64,000 nt of DNA from assembly GCA_017848795.1 (NCBI GenBank), contig JAFIHG010000003.1:1-64000 (forward strand), written 5' to 3'. Position numbers and translations under genes: made by a program. The notes beneath the pieces are model-generated. The model was not told the origin of the DNA and made no database searches. It saw nothing but the letters and a program-made list of their open reading frames with translations. Position 1 is the stretch's first letter. Each line of letters begins with the position of its first letter. Shown here piece by piece: positions 51,506-59,470 of the stretch. Source of the stretch: Candidatus Nanopelagicales bacterium. GTDB lineage: Bacteria; Actinomycetota; Actinomycetes; S36-B12; CAIYMF01.

Positions 51506-52234
51506 TCAGCGGATCGCGCGCTCCACGCGGCGTACGACGTCCTGCGGGTCGGCGGAGTCGTCGAACACCGCGACGACGAGCCGTGGCGGGCGATCCCCGC
51601 GCTGCGCGAGTCCGAAGGAGTGACGCATCCACGCCAGCGCCTCGTCCAGCTCACCCATCGGATCGCCGCCGCCACCGCGCCGCAGCCAACTGCGCAGCAC
51701 GTGGTTGTGGATGGCCACCAGCCCGGCTCCGAGCGCCTCGGCCGCCAGCCCGCCGTGCGGATCGTCCCGGTAACGCTCGTCGAGGTAGCGGGTGAACAAC
51801 AGCTGGTACCGGTGCACCCAGGCGATCTCGCGGGCGCGCAGCTCGGGCTCGCGCCGCAGCAACCGGTAGCGGCGCAGCGCCAGTTCCTGGTCCTCGATGT
51901 AGGTGGAGAACACGATGCGCAGCGCCTCGCAGACGGCGTCGATCGGTTGCTCGTCCCCGGGGCCGTCGGGCTGACCGGCGAGGTGGTCGCTGATCCGGGC
52001 GACGAGCGCCTCGTGGCCGGGGAAGACGACGTCGTCCTTGGAGCGGAAGTGGTGGAAGAAGGTGCGCCGGGCCACGCCCGCGCGGGTGGCGACCGCGTCG
52101 ACGGTCGTCGCGCCGTACCCGTCCTCCTCGAAAAGGTCCAGGGCAGCGGCCGTGATCCGGCTGCGCGCGTCGCCCCGCGGCCGGGCGGGGCCGACCGCGG
52201 CAGCGCTCGTGGTCTTGGCCACGTCGCGCACCAT
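51506..52234 (-). CDS. TetR-family transcriptional regulator
   Basis: A 242-residue regulator with an N-terminal TetR helix-turn-helix (RSRITAAALDLFEEDGYGATTVDAVA, quoted here only in part as ITAAALDLFEEDGYGATTVD; then RRTFFHHFRSKDDVV) and a helical ligand domain. ATG 52234 is used; GTG 52222 is an alternative. No ribosome site is visible, so the message may be leaderless. It is divergent from the whiB-like gene, whose transcription start region carries a perfect 15-bp palindrome. Confidence 0.85.
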   Translation of the reverse strand: MVRDVAKTTSAAAVGPARPRGDARSRITAAALDLFEEDGYGATTVDAVATRAGVARRTFFHHFRSKDDVVFPGHEALVARISDHLAGQPDGPGDEQPIDAVCEALRIVFSTYIEDQELALRRYRLLRREPELRAREIAWVHRYQLLFTRYLDERYRDDPHGGLAAEALGAGLVAIHNHVLRSWLRRGGGGDPMGELDEALAWMRHSFGLAQRGDRPPRLVVAVFDDSADPQDVVRRVERAIR

Positions 52235-52243
52235 AGCGAACCG

Positions 52244-52290
52244 TTGACACCACGCTGCACCCGGTGTACTAATGACTGCACTGAGTGCAG
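52244..52290 (+). promoter_or_regulatory. whiB promoter with CTGCACT-G-AGTGCAG palindrome
   Basis: TTGACA (52244-52249), 17 bases and TACTAA (52267-52272) form the strongest promoter in the window. A perfect palindrome with 7-base arms around a single G (52276-52290) sits on the expected transcription start. The divergent TetR gene makes that protein the natural candidate to bind it. Confidence 0.75.
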
Positions 52291-52302
52291 GAGGGCCGTG
52301 TC

Positions 52303-52629
52303 GTGCCGCGTGCGATCGTGGAAGACCCACAGGTCACCATCGAGCGGGAGCAGTCGTATCTGTTCCGCGACGATGGTCACGAACTGCAGGAGGTGTCCTG
52401 GCAGGGCGCGGCCTGTCGCAACGCCGAACCCGACCTCTTCTTCCCGATCAGCGCTCAGGACCTGATCACCCGGACCCGCGCGTTGCGGTACTGCGAGGCC
52501 TGCCCGGTACGCGCCGAGTGCCTGCGCGTCGCGCTCGCCGACGCCACGATCGTGGGCATCTGGGGCGGCACCGACGAGGTCGAGCGCGCCCGCATGCGCG
52601 CGGGCTCGCGCCGCCTCGTCGCGGTCTGA
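52303..52629 (+). CDS. WhiB-family iron-sulphur regulator
   Basis: A 108-residue WhiB-like protein, found only in actinobacteria and their phages. The four [4Fe-4S] ligands are C38, C64, C67 and C73 (C-x25-C-x2-C-x5-C, in AACRN and YCEACPVRAEC), followed by the GIWGG turn (residues 85-89) and a basic C-terminus. GTG 52303 is chosen because AGGAGG lies 8 bases upstream; that site overlaps the right arm of the palindrome, so repressor binding and translation signals are close. It is followed after 12 bases by an FMN dehydrogenase gene. Confidence 0.92.
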   Translation: MPRAIVEDPQVTIEREQSYLFRDDGHELQEVSWQGAACRNAEPDLFFPISAQDLITRTRALRYCEACPVRAECLRVALADATIVGIWGGTDEVERARMRAGSRRLVAV

Positions 52630-52641
52630 CAGCGACCGGGC

Positions 52642-53856
52642 ATGCGGCTGCGGGACGCGCGTGCGCTGCTCGCGCTACGCCCGCCCGCGCTCAGCCGCAT
52701 CGGTCGCAGCGCGCGTGACGACGTCACCGTCGCCGATCTGCGCCGCCGGGCGTTGCGGTACTGGCCGCGCGGGGTCAAGGGCTACGTCGAGGGCGGTGCC
52801 GACGGGGAGCTGAGCCTGCGGGTCAACCGGGAGGCCTTCGCCTCGTACCGCTGGGTGCACCGCGCCCTGGTCGACGTGTCGCGCGTGGACACCGGCACCG
52901 AGATCCTCGGCCGGCACACGCCCGTCCCGCTCGCGCTCGCCCCGACCGCGTACACCCGGATGATGCACCCCGATGGCGAGTGCGCCGTCGCCCGCGGCGC
53001 TCGTGACGCCGGTGTGCCGTACACGCTGTCCACCATGGCGACGACACGGCTGGAGGAGGTCGCACGGGTCGCGGGTGGCGCCGACCTGTGGTTCCAGCTG
53101 TACGTCTGGCGGGACCGTTCTTTGATGCACGACCTGATCGAGCGGGCGCGGGCGGCGGGCTACCGCGCGCTGCTGCTCACGGTGGACACCCCGGTGGTCG
53201 GGAACCGGGTGCGCGATTTCCGCACCGGCTTCGTGCTGCCGCCACGACTCACCCCGGGCGTGCTGCTCGACATGGCATGGCACCCGGACTGGTCGCTGCG
53301 GATGCTCGCCGGCGAGCCGATCACCTTCGCCAACTTCGCGCGCGAAGTGAGCGCGGACCCGCAGAGTCTGATGCACTTCGCGGCTCGCCAGTTCGACCCG
53401 TCGGTGACCTGGGACGACCTGGCCGAGGTACGCCGGCGCTGGCCGGGCAGGCTGCTCGTCAAGGGCCTCGCGGACCCCGGTGACGCCGTCCGCGCGTACG
53501 ACGTGGGCGCCGATGCGGTGGTGCTGTCCAACCACGGTGGTCGCCAGCTCGACCGGTCGGTGGCGCCGATCGACCAGGTGCGTGCGGTGCGGGACGCGAT
53601 CGGGCAGGACCGCGAGCTGCTGGTGGACTCCGGGGTGCGTACCGGCGGGGACGTCGCACTCGCGCTGGCGCTCGGAGCCGACGCGGTGCTGGTCGGGCGC
53701 GCGTACCTGTACGGGTTGGGCGCGGCGGGGCAGGCGGGAGTCAGCGCGGCGGTGCGGATCCTGGGAGGGGAGCTGCAGCGCACGATGGCGCTGCTCGGGG
53801 TACGCACCGTGGCCGAGCTGCGCGCCAGCGGCTCGGACCTGATCGCGTCCAGCTGA
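52642..53856 (+). CDS. FMN-dependent 2-hydroxyacid dehydrogenase 2
   Basis: A 404-residue member of the same family as 41892, sharing the N-terminal MRLRxxxALL, GYVEGGADGELSLRVN, APTAYTRMMHPDGE and the catalytic LSNHGGRQLDRS. It likely oxidises lactate or a related 2-hydroxy acid. It lies 12 bases after the whiB-like gene and probably shares its promoter, which would place it under redox or TetR control. A tandem hairpin repeat follows. Confidence 0.85.
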   Translation: MRLRDARALLALRPPALSRIGRSARDDVTVADLRRRALRYWPRGVKGYVEGGADGELSLRVNREAFASYRWVHRALVDVSRVDTGTEILGRHTPVPLALAPTAYTRMMHPDGECAVARGARDAGVPYTLSTMATTRLEEVARVAGGADLWFQLYVWRDRSLMHDLIERARAAGYRALLLTVDTPVVGNRVRDFRTGFVLPPRLTPGVLLDMAWHPDWSLRMLAGEPITFANFAREVSADPQSLMHFAARQFDPSVTWDDLAEVRRRWPGRLLVKGLADPGDAVRAYDVGADAVVLSNHGGRQLDRSVAPIDQVRAVRDAIGQDRELLVDSGVRTGGDVALALALGADAVLVGRAYLYGLGAAGQAGVSAAVRILGGELQRTMALLGVRTVAELRASGSDLIASS

Positions 53857-53866
53857 TCGCGCGCAC

Positions 53867-53981
53867 GCCGACCGACCCGGTTGGCGGGTGTGGTTCCGGT
53901 ATAGGCGCACGTCACCCGCCAGCGAAGCCGACCGACCCGGTTGGCGGGTGTGGTTCCGGTATAGGCGCACGTCACCCGCCA
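53867..53981. repeat. two tandem copies of a 60-bp hairpin unit
   Basis: A 55-base sequence is present twice without change, at 53867-53921 and 53927-53981 (period 60). Each copy contains the inverted repeat TGGCGGGTG ... CACCCGCCA (for example 53882-53890 with 53913-53921) around a 22-base loop. The array lies between the convergent genes at 52642 and 53992 and may act as a double bidirectional terminator. Confidence 0.85.
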
Positions 53982-53991
53982 ACGGGGGCGG

Positions 53992-55206
53992 TCAGCGTGG
54001 TGCTGCGGGCAGGATCGTGCCGCTGACGTCGCCGAGCTCGATGGTGGTGGCGTCCGGGCCGGGAGCCGTGCCGCGGATGGTGAGGGTGTCGCCGTCCTGC
54101 AGGAAGCTGACCTCGCCGATGCCGTCGAGTTCCAGGGGCGCGGTGCCGCCCCAGGACAGCTCGAGGAACGACCCGCGCTGGTCGGGTTCGCTACCGCTCA
54201 CCGTGCCGGAGGCGTAGAGGTCTCCGGTGCGCAGCGCGGCGCCGTTCACCGTCAGGTGGGCCAGCTGCTGACCCGGTGTCCAGTACATCCCGGCGAACGG
54301 CGGCCGGGAGACGACCACGTCGGTCCCCCCGCGCTGCAGCGAGAGCTCCAGGCGCAGGTCGAGCGCCCACGGGTCCGGGTCCTGCAGGTACGGCAGCACC
54401 GGCGGGTCCTGGGCAGGCGGGGCGACCCGCGCCGCGGCGAGGGCGGCCAGCGGCGTGATCCAGGCGGCGGCGCTGGTGGCGAAGCTCTTGCCGAGGAAAG
54501 GCCCGAGCGGGACGTACTCCCAGGCCTGGATGTCGCGGGCGGACCAGTCGTTGACCAGCACCACCCCGAACACGTGATCGGTCAGCGCCGCTGCCGGCAC
54601 CGGCGTGCCCAGCGTGCTCGGCATGCCCACGACGAAGCCGACCTCCACCTCGACGTCCAGGCGCCGGCTCGGGCCGTACGTCGGGGTCTGCTCCTGGGGC
54701 GCTTTGCGCTGCCCGCAGGGGCGCCGTACGTCGGTGCCGCTCACCACCACGGTGCCGGCCCGACCGTGGTAGCCGATCGGCAGGTGCTTCCAGTTCGGGG
54801 TGAGGGCGTCCCCGTCCGGGCGGAAGATCCGTCCCACGTTGGTGGCGTGGTGCTCGCTGGAGTAGAAGTCGACGTAGTCGGCGACGGTGAAGGCGAGCAC
54901 CGGTGCCGCCTCGGCGACCGGGCGCAGCAGCGCGCCGAAGCGGGTCTGCTGCGCCGGGTCGGTGAACAGCTCGGTCAGATCGCGGCGTACCTGCTCCCAG
55001 ACGGTCGGGCCGGCGACCAGGAACGCATCGAGGGTCGGCCCGGCGAACAGCGCCTCGTGCCCGGGCAGCCGTTGCAGAGGCAGCGCCAGGTCGCCGATCC
55101 GCACCACCGGTCGCGGCGGCTCGCCGGGCCAGGCGAGCACCCCGTACGGCAGGTGGTGCACCCCGAAACCGGGACGAGCGGTGGTGTCCACCCAGCACGC
55201 GGTCAT
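53992..55206 (-). CDS. fahA: fumarylacetoacetase
   Basis: A 404-residue enzyme that splits fumarylacetoacetate into fumarate and acetoacetate in tyrosine/homogentisate breakdown. Landmarks are DYVDFYSSEHHATNVGRIF (catalytic Asp and His), PIGYHGRAGTVVVSG, metal acids in DVEVEVGFVVG, NDWSARDIQAWEYVPLG, FLGKSF and the end YASGTVSGSEPDQRGSFLE. The length is close to the family norm. It overlaps the upstream unknown gene by ATGA (55203-55206). No homogentisate dioxygenase is in view. Confidence 0.94.
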   Translation of the reverse strand: MTACWVDTTARPGFGVHHLPYGVLAWPGEPPRPVVRIGDLALPLQRLPGHEALFAGPTLDAFLVAGPTVWEQVRRDLTELFTDPAQQTRFGALLRPVAEAAPVLAFTVADYVDFYSSEHHATNVGRIFRPDGDALTPNWKHLPIGYHGRAGTVVVSGTDVRRPCGQRKAPQEQTPTYGPSRRLDVEVEVGFVVGMPSTLGTPVPAAALTDHVFGVVLVNDWSARDIQAWEYVPLGPFLGKSFATSAAAWITPLAALAAARVAPPAQDPPVLPYLQDPDPWALDLRLELSLQRGGTDVVVSRPPFAGMYWTPGQQLAHLTVNGAALRTGDLYASGTVSGSEPDQRGSFLELSWGGTAPLELDGIGEVSFLQDGDTLTIRGTAPGPDATTIELGDVSGTILPAAPR

Positions 55207-56069
55207 TCCGTCTCCTTCTCCAGCAGCCCGAGCGCGACCAGGTCGGCCACCGGGTCGGCGATGCTGCACGTGCCGATCGAGGTGAGCCGCGCGCGTACCA
55301 GCGACGGTGGTACCGCGCGCAGCACGCGCAGCAGTGCCTCCGCTTCCCGCAGCACGAGCAGGTCGGCGAGCGCGCCGCGGTCCGCGCCGTCCGCCGCGGC
55401 CGCCGTCGCGGCGAGTACGTTGAGGAACCCGTGGTGGGGCACCCCTTCGGTCTCCTCCATGCCGTGCAGCGCGTGGTGCAGCCCGGCCGTGAGCTTGTAC
55501 GGCAGGGCGCGGGTCACCGTCGCGTGGATCAGGTCCGCGAGCACGTCGGGAGCGGGCACGGCGGCCCCGGTCGGGCCGCCGGTGCGGAACTTCGCGCGCT
55601 CGGCGCCGTCGGCGGCGAGCACGTCGAGCGCCTTCTCCCACCCCGGCACCACCGGCACCTCGATGGCGGTCGGGACCGCAAAGCTCAGCGCTTCCAAGGT
55701 GTGCTGGGCGAAGACGTGCGGGTCGCCGTCGCGCGGCAGCGCCACCTCGAGTCCGACGAGTTCCACCCGGTCGTCGTCCAGCAGCAGGTTGCGCGCCTGC
55801 TCGACGCCGAGCACGCCGCTGTCGGCGATCAGCGTGACCGGCAGTGGTGCCAGTGCATCCGCGGCGACCAGGGCCTCCTGCAACTGCGGTACCCGCGACG
55901 TGGCGCAGAGGAACGGTCCGACCAGATCCGCATACCAGGCCTGGACGTGCTCCCGGTGCGCCGGTACGGCCTGCGGGAGCGGGGCGTTGCCCGGCGGGAA
56001 GATCGCTGCGTCGTCGAACAGAGCGGACACCAACGCGCGACAACGCGCCCGATCCTCATCAGCCGGCAC
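55203..56069 (-). CDS. hypothetical protein coupled to fumarylacetoacetase
   Basis: A 288-residue protein I do not recognise. It starts DRARCRALVSALFDDAAIFPPGNAP and has a barrel-like run of segments (LPVTLIADSG, VELVGLEVALP, AIEVPVVPGWE, KFRTGGP, KLTAGLHHAL). The last two resemble phosphate- or sugar-binding barrel strands. The ATGA overlap with fumarylacetoacetase suggests a role in the same pathway or an accessory function. Confidence 0.7.
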   Translation of the reverse strand: MPADEDRARCRALVSALFDDAAIFPPGNAPLPQAVPAHREHVQAWYADLVGPFLCATSRVPQLQEALVAADALAPLPVTLIADSGVLGVEQARNLLLDDDRVELVGLEVALPRDGDPHVFAQHTLEALSFAVPTAIEVPVVPGWEKALDVLAADGAERAKFRTGGPTGAAVPAPDVLADLIHATVTRALPYKLTAGLHHALHGMEETEGVPHHGFLNVLAATAAAADGADRGALADLLVLREAEALLRVLRAVPPSLVRARLTSIGTCSIADPVADLVALGLLEKETE

Positions 56070-56270
56070 GCGGCCATGCTAGTGACGGCGCCCGCGCAGC
56101 TGCCGGGTGCTGCGGTCCGGAGCGCGTACGAGCGGCCGGCCAGCAGCGCCCTGTGCGGGGTGCCCAACCCGCCGGGCCGGATCGGGGGCACTTCGTCCAG
56201 AGGCGGGCGGGTGCTGCGGCGGTACCGTCGAACCGACCCCCGATCCCGAGCCCCGGAGGCGGTAGCCCGC

Positions 56271-57254
56271 GTGGACCTCGAGATCCCGCCGTGGCTGTGG
56301 GTCGCCACCCTGGCGTTGTACGCGACGCTGTTCACCATCGACCTGCTGGTCGTCGGCCGGCACCCGCACCGGCCGAGCACCCGCGAGTGCGTCGGCTGGC
56401 TCGCCTCGTACAGCGGGATCGCCGTGCTGTTCGGCATCACGCTGTGGTTCTTCGCCGGCCACGAGATCGGGGTGCAGTTCTTCGCCGGCTGGGTGACCGA
56501 GTACAGCCTGTCGGTCGACAACCTCTTCGTGTTCCTGCTGATCATGTCGCGGTTCTTCGTGCCGGCCGCGCTCCAGCAGGCGGTGCTGATGTACGGGGTG
56601 CTCATCGCGTTGGTGCTGCGCGCGATCTTCATCGCGCTCGGTGCGGCCATGATCGCCCGGTTCAGTTGGGTGTTCTTCATCTTCGGGGCGTTCCTGGTCT
56701 ACACCGCGATCAAGCTCGCCACGCAGCGCGACGAGGACGAGGAGTACCACGAGAACCGGCTGGTGAAGACGATCGGTCGCGCGCTTCCCACCACGAACGA
56801 CTTCCACGGCACCAAGTTCCGGGTCACGCTCGAGGGTCGGCGCTACTGGACCCCGATGCTGGTCGTGATGCTGGCGATCGGGACCACCGACCTGCTCTTC
56901 GCGCTCGACTCGATCCCCGCGATCTTCGGCCTGACCCGGATCGCGTACGTGGTCTTCGCCGCCAACGTCTTCGCGCTGCTCGGCCTGCGCCAGCTGTACT
57001 TCCTGCTCGGGGACCTGCTCGACCGACTCGTGTACCTCTCGCTCGGGCTCTCGGTGGTGCTCGGCTTCATCGGGGTCAAGCTGGTGCTCGAAGCGCTGCA
57101 CACGAACTCGTTGCCGTTCCTGAACGGCGGGGACCCGGTGCCGGTACCGGTCCCCTCGACCTGGCTCTCACTCGGGGTGATCGTCGGCGTGCTGGCGATC
57201 ACCGCGGTGCTGAGCCTGCGCGCCTCGGCCCGGGCAGAGGTCGCCGAGCGCTGA
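56271..57254 (+). CDS. TerC-family integral membrane protein
   Basis: A 327-residue membrane protein of the TerC/Alx family, linked to manganese export and tellurite resistance. About 8-9 hydrophobic segments are visible, with the two conserved acidic membrane motifs SLSVDNLFVFLLIMSRF and FALDSIPAIFGLT. The frame is open upstream; GTG 56271 begins right before the first membrane segment, with GGAGG 11 bases earlier. About 200 bases upstream are gene-free and show nothing notable. Confidence 0.88.
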   Translation: MDLEIPPWLWVATLALYATLFTIDLLVVGRHPHRPSTRECVGWLASYSGIAVLFGITLWFFAGHEIGVQFFAGWVTEYSLSVDNLFVFLLIMSRFFVPAALQQAVLMYGVLIALVLRAIFIALGAAMIARFSWVFFIFGAFLVYTAIKLATQRDEDEEYHENRLVKTIGRALPTTNDFHGTKFRVTLEGRRYWTPMLVVMLAIGTTDLLFALDSIPAIFGLTRIAYVVFAANVFALLGLRQLYFLLGDLLDRLVYLSLGLSVVLGFIGVKLVLEALHTNSLPFLNGGDPVPVPVPSTWLSLGVIVGVLAITAVLSLRASARAEVAER

Positions 57255-57320
57255 ACCCGCACGACACGAATCACGACGTCGGCCGACGGGGCCGACGCCC
57301 TACGACGGGATGGGAGTCCG

Positions 57321-58088
57321 GTGGACCTGGGACTGCAGGATCGCAAGGCGCTGGTGACGGCGGCCACCGACGGGCTGGGGCTGGCGGTGGCGCGTGCGCT
57401 CGCCGCCGAGGGTGCTCACGTCGCGGTGTGCGGCCGACGCGCAGAGGGTGTCGAGGCCGCCGTCGCGCAGCTGCCGGACGGCGTCGGCGTGGTCGGTGAC
57501 GTCACGCACGAGGACGCCGGCCGCATCGTCGACGAAGCGGCAGACCGATTGGGCGGCCTCGACATTCTGATCGTCAACACCGGCGGTGCCGGGATGGGCG
57601 GCATCGTCGAGCAGCAGCCGCAGGCGTGGGACGACGGGTACGCCTCGGTCCTGCGGCCGGCACTCGCGCTCGCCCGGGCCGGAGCCCCTCACCTCCGGAA
57701 GAGCGAGGCCGGGCGCATGGTGTTCGTCACGGCGCGCTCGATCCTCGAGACCTCGCCGGACCTGGCGCTCTCCGGCGTGTTCCGCAGCGGGGTCGCGGCT
57801 GCGGCGCGTGTGCTCGCCGAGGAACTGGCACCGGACGTCCTGGTCAACATCGCGGTGCCCGGCCCGTTCGACACGGGCGGGCTGCAGCGCCGGGAGGAGC
57901 GCCTCGCCGCGATCGAAGGCGTCGACGTGAGCGCGGTACGCGCTAGGCACAACGCGGAGGTGCCGCTCGGACGGGTCGGACGCGCGCACGAGTTCGGTGA
58001 CGTCGTGGCGTTCCTCGCCAGCGCGCGGGCCAGTTTCGTCACCGGCTCGGTGGTGCGGGTCGACGGTGGTGCGGTCCGTGGCTACTGA
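57321..58088 (+). CDS. short-chain dehydrogenase/reductase with altered catalytic residues
   Basis: A 255-residue SDR with a Rossmann start (ALVTAATDGLGLAVARALA), NTGG in place of NNAG, and the family end GSVVRVDGGAVRGY. The usual Tyr-x3-Lys is missing: the aligned stretch GVFRSGVAA has F154 and V158, although S140 in VTARS remains. Such variants form a known but poorly studied SDR branch and may use other residues or bind without reduction. GGGAG 4 bases before GTG 57321. Confidence 0.8.
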   Translation: MDLGLQDRKALVTAATDGLGLAVARALAAEGAHVAVCGRRAEGVEAAVAQLPDGVGVVGDVTHEDAGRIVDEAADRLGGLDILIVNTGGAGMGGIVEQQPQAWDDGYASVLRPALALARAGAPHLRKSEAGRMVFVTARSILETSPDLALSGVFRSGVAAAARVLAEELAPDVLVNIAVPGPFDTGGLQRREERLAAIEGVDVSAVRARHNAEVPLGRVGRAHEFGDVVAFLASARASFVTGSVVRVDGGAVRGY

Positions 58089-58121
58089 CCGGCGCGCCGC
58101 TCGGAAGCCAGTGTGCAGACA

Positions 58122-58149
58122 GCACAGGATCTCGCCGGAGTTCCTGTGC
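58122..58149 (+). terminator. 8-bp hairpin between the SDR gene and the di-iron protein operon
   Basis: GCACAGGA (58122-58129) and TCCTGTGC (58142-58149) form a perfect 8-bp stem with a 12-base loop, 34 bases after the SDR stop. It may end the SDR transcript or serve as an operator for the following operon; no clear promoter hexamers were found beside it. Confidence 0.45.
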
Positions 58150-58229
58150 ACTTTGGGTCTAGGTTCTGCAGCGTGCCTCGCCTACGGTCGGAGGAACCGA
58201 GCACCGTACGAGCGCTGTGGAGGCGGCCG

Positions 58230-58991
58230 ATGACCACGCTCATGGACAAGACCGAGTTCCGCGCGGCCCTCGAGGACGCGATCAAGGGCCGGGAGGCGAA
58301 GAACGCATCGTTCAGCCAGGCCTGGGCCGAAGGCAAGCTCCAGCGGCACCACTTCGCCCGCTGGGCCGAGAACCACTACCACTACGTCGGGCCGTTCGCC
58401 GACTACCTCGCGTACATCTACGCGAACATCCCGGACCAGCACACCGAAGCCAAGGACTTCATGCTCCAGAACATGTACGAGGAGGAGCTCGCCGACATCC
58501 GGCACACCGAGCTGCTCATCAAGTTCGCGGAGACGTGCGGCACCACCCGGGAGAAGATCGAGGACCCGGAGAGCATGATGCCGGTGACCCGCGGGCTGCA
58601 GGCCTGGTGCTACGCCACGGCGATGCGCGAGCACTTCGCGGTCGCGACCGCCGCCCTGGTCGTCGGCCTGGAGTCGCAGGTGCCGGCGATCTACAAGAAG
58701 CAGATCGTGCCGCTGCGCGAGGTGTACGGCTTCACCGAGGACGAGATCGAGTTCTTCGACCTGCACATCACCTCCGACGTCGTGCACGGCGAGCGCGGCT
58801 ACCAGCTCGTGCTCGAGCACGCGAACACCCCGGAACTCCAGCAGCGCTGCCTGCAGTTCGTGCGCTGGGGCGCCGGGATGCGGTTCTCCTACACCGCCGC
58901 GCTCTACGACACGTACGTCAAGCCGGACCTCGGCGAACTGTCCGAGACCAAGGTGGACGTCGACGGCGACCTGCACGCCGCGATCGCCTGA
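58230..58991 (+). CDS. haem-oxygenase-like di-iron oxidase (HDO, CADD/PqqC fold)
   Basis: A 253-residue all-helical protein of the TenA/PqqC-like fold. All six ligands of the di-iron HDO group can be read: E85-x6-H92 (EEELADIRH), E148 (VVGLESQ) and H179-x3-D183-x2-H186 (HITSDVVH). Metal-free PqqC lacks this set, so a di-iron oxygenase like CADD, UndA or SznF is more likely. GGAGG 6 bases before ATG 58230. Directly after it come a Rieske protein, a ferredoxin reductase and an aldehyde dehydrogenase, which fits an oxygenase fed by its own electron chain. Confidence 0.82.
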   Translation: MTTLMDKTEFRAALEDAIKGREAKNASFSQAWAEGKLQRHHFARWAENHYHYVGPFADYLAYIYANIPDQHTEAKDFMLQNMYEEELADIRHTELLIKFAETCGTTREKIEDPESMMPVTRGLQAWCYATAMREHFAVATAALVVGLESQVPAIYKKQIVPLREVYGFTEDEIEFFDLHITSDVVHGERGYQLVLEHANTPELQQRCLQFVRWGAGMRFSYTAALYDTYVKPDLGELSETKVDVDGDLHAAIA

Positions 58992-59007
58992 CAGGACGGG
59001 GGACGCA

Positions 59008-59406
59008 GTGGTGGTCGACGACGCGGCACGGGTGAGGGCGCCCGAAGGGGAGGCGCCCGCCCCGTCGTCGGGTGGGTCCTGGGTCGAGGTTGCGACCGTG
59101 AAGGAGCTCGCCCGCCACAAGAAGAAGCTGGTCGAGGTGGCGGGCGAGCCGATCGCGCTGTTCTACGCGGACGGCGCGGTCTCGGCGATGTACGACGTGT
59201 GCATCCACAAGGAACGCTCGCTCTCCAAGGGCATCGTGATGGGCGGCAAGGTGATCTGCCCCGGCCATCAATGGATGTTCGACGTCGACACCGGTTGGTG
59301 CGAGGAGGAGGAGCGCTGCCAGCCGAGCTATCCGGTACGCGTCGACGACGACGGTGTCGTCTACGTCGAACCGCGTCAGCGGATCGCTCGCACCGCCGAC
59401 GACTGA
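59008..59406 (+). CDS. Rieske [2Fe-2S] ferredoxin
   Basis: A 132-residue soluble Rieske protein with C65-x-H67-x16-C84-x2-H87 (VCIHKER; CPGHQWMF). It lacks the disulphide cysteines of bc1-type proteins, so it is of the low-potential ferredoxin kind that feeds oxygenases. About 22 N-terminal residues look disordered. GTG 59008 follows GGGGGA. The next gene is the matching FAD ferredoxin reductase. Confidence 0.88.
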   Translation: MVVDDAARVRAPEGEAPAPSSGGSWVEVATVKELARHKKKLVEVAGEPIALFYADGAVSAMYDVCIHKERSLSKGIVMGGKVICPGHQWMFDVDTGWCEEEERCQPSYPVRVDDDGVVYVEPRQRIARTADD

Positions 59407-59470
59407 CCTCGTCCGCTGCCGTGCTGTCGACCGGGTCGACAGCCTCGACGTCCCGACGGAGGGGTCGGTC

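Noticed and set aside
41892-53856. Calling the two FMN dehydrogenases MftD of a mycofactocin cluster, with the TetR protein as MftR
   Set aside because: No mycofactocin precursor, radical SAM or chaperone gene is visible, and the family includes many lactate and glycolate enzymes.
58230-58991. Calling the helical protein PqqC or thiaminase II
   Set aside because: No other PQQ genes are in the operon, and the six metal ligands of the di-iron HDO group are present, which PqqC and TenA lack.
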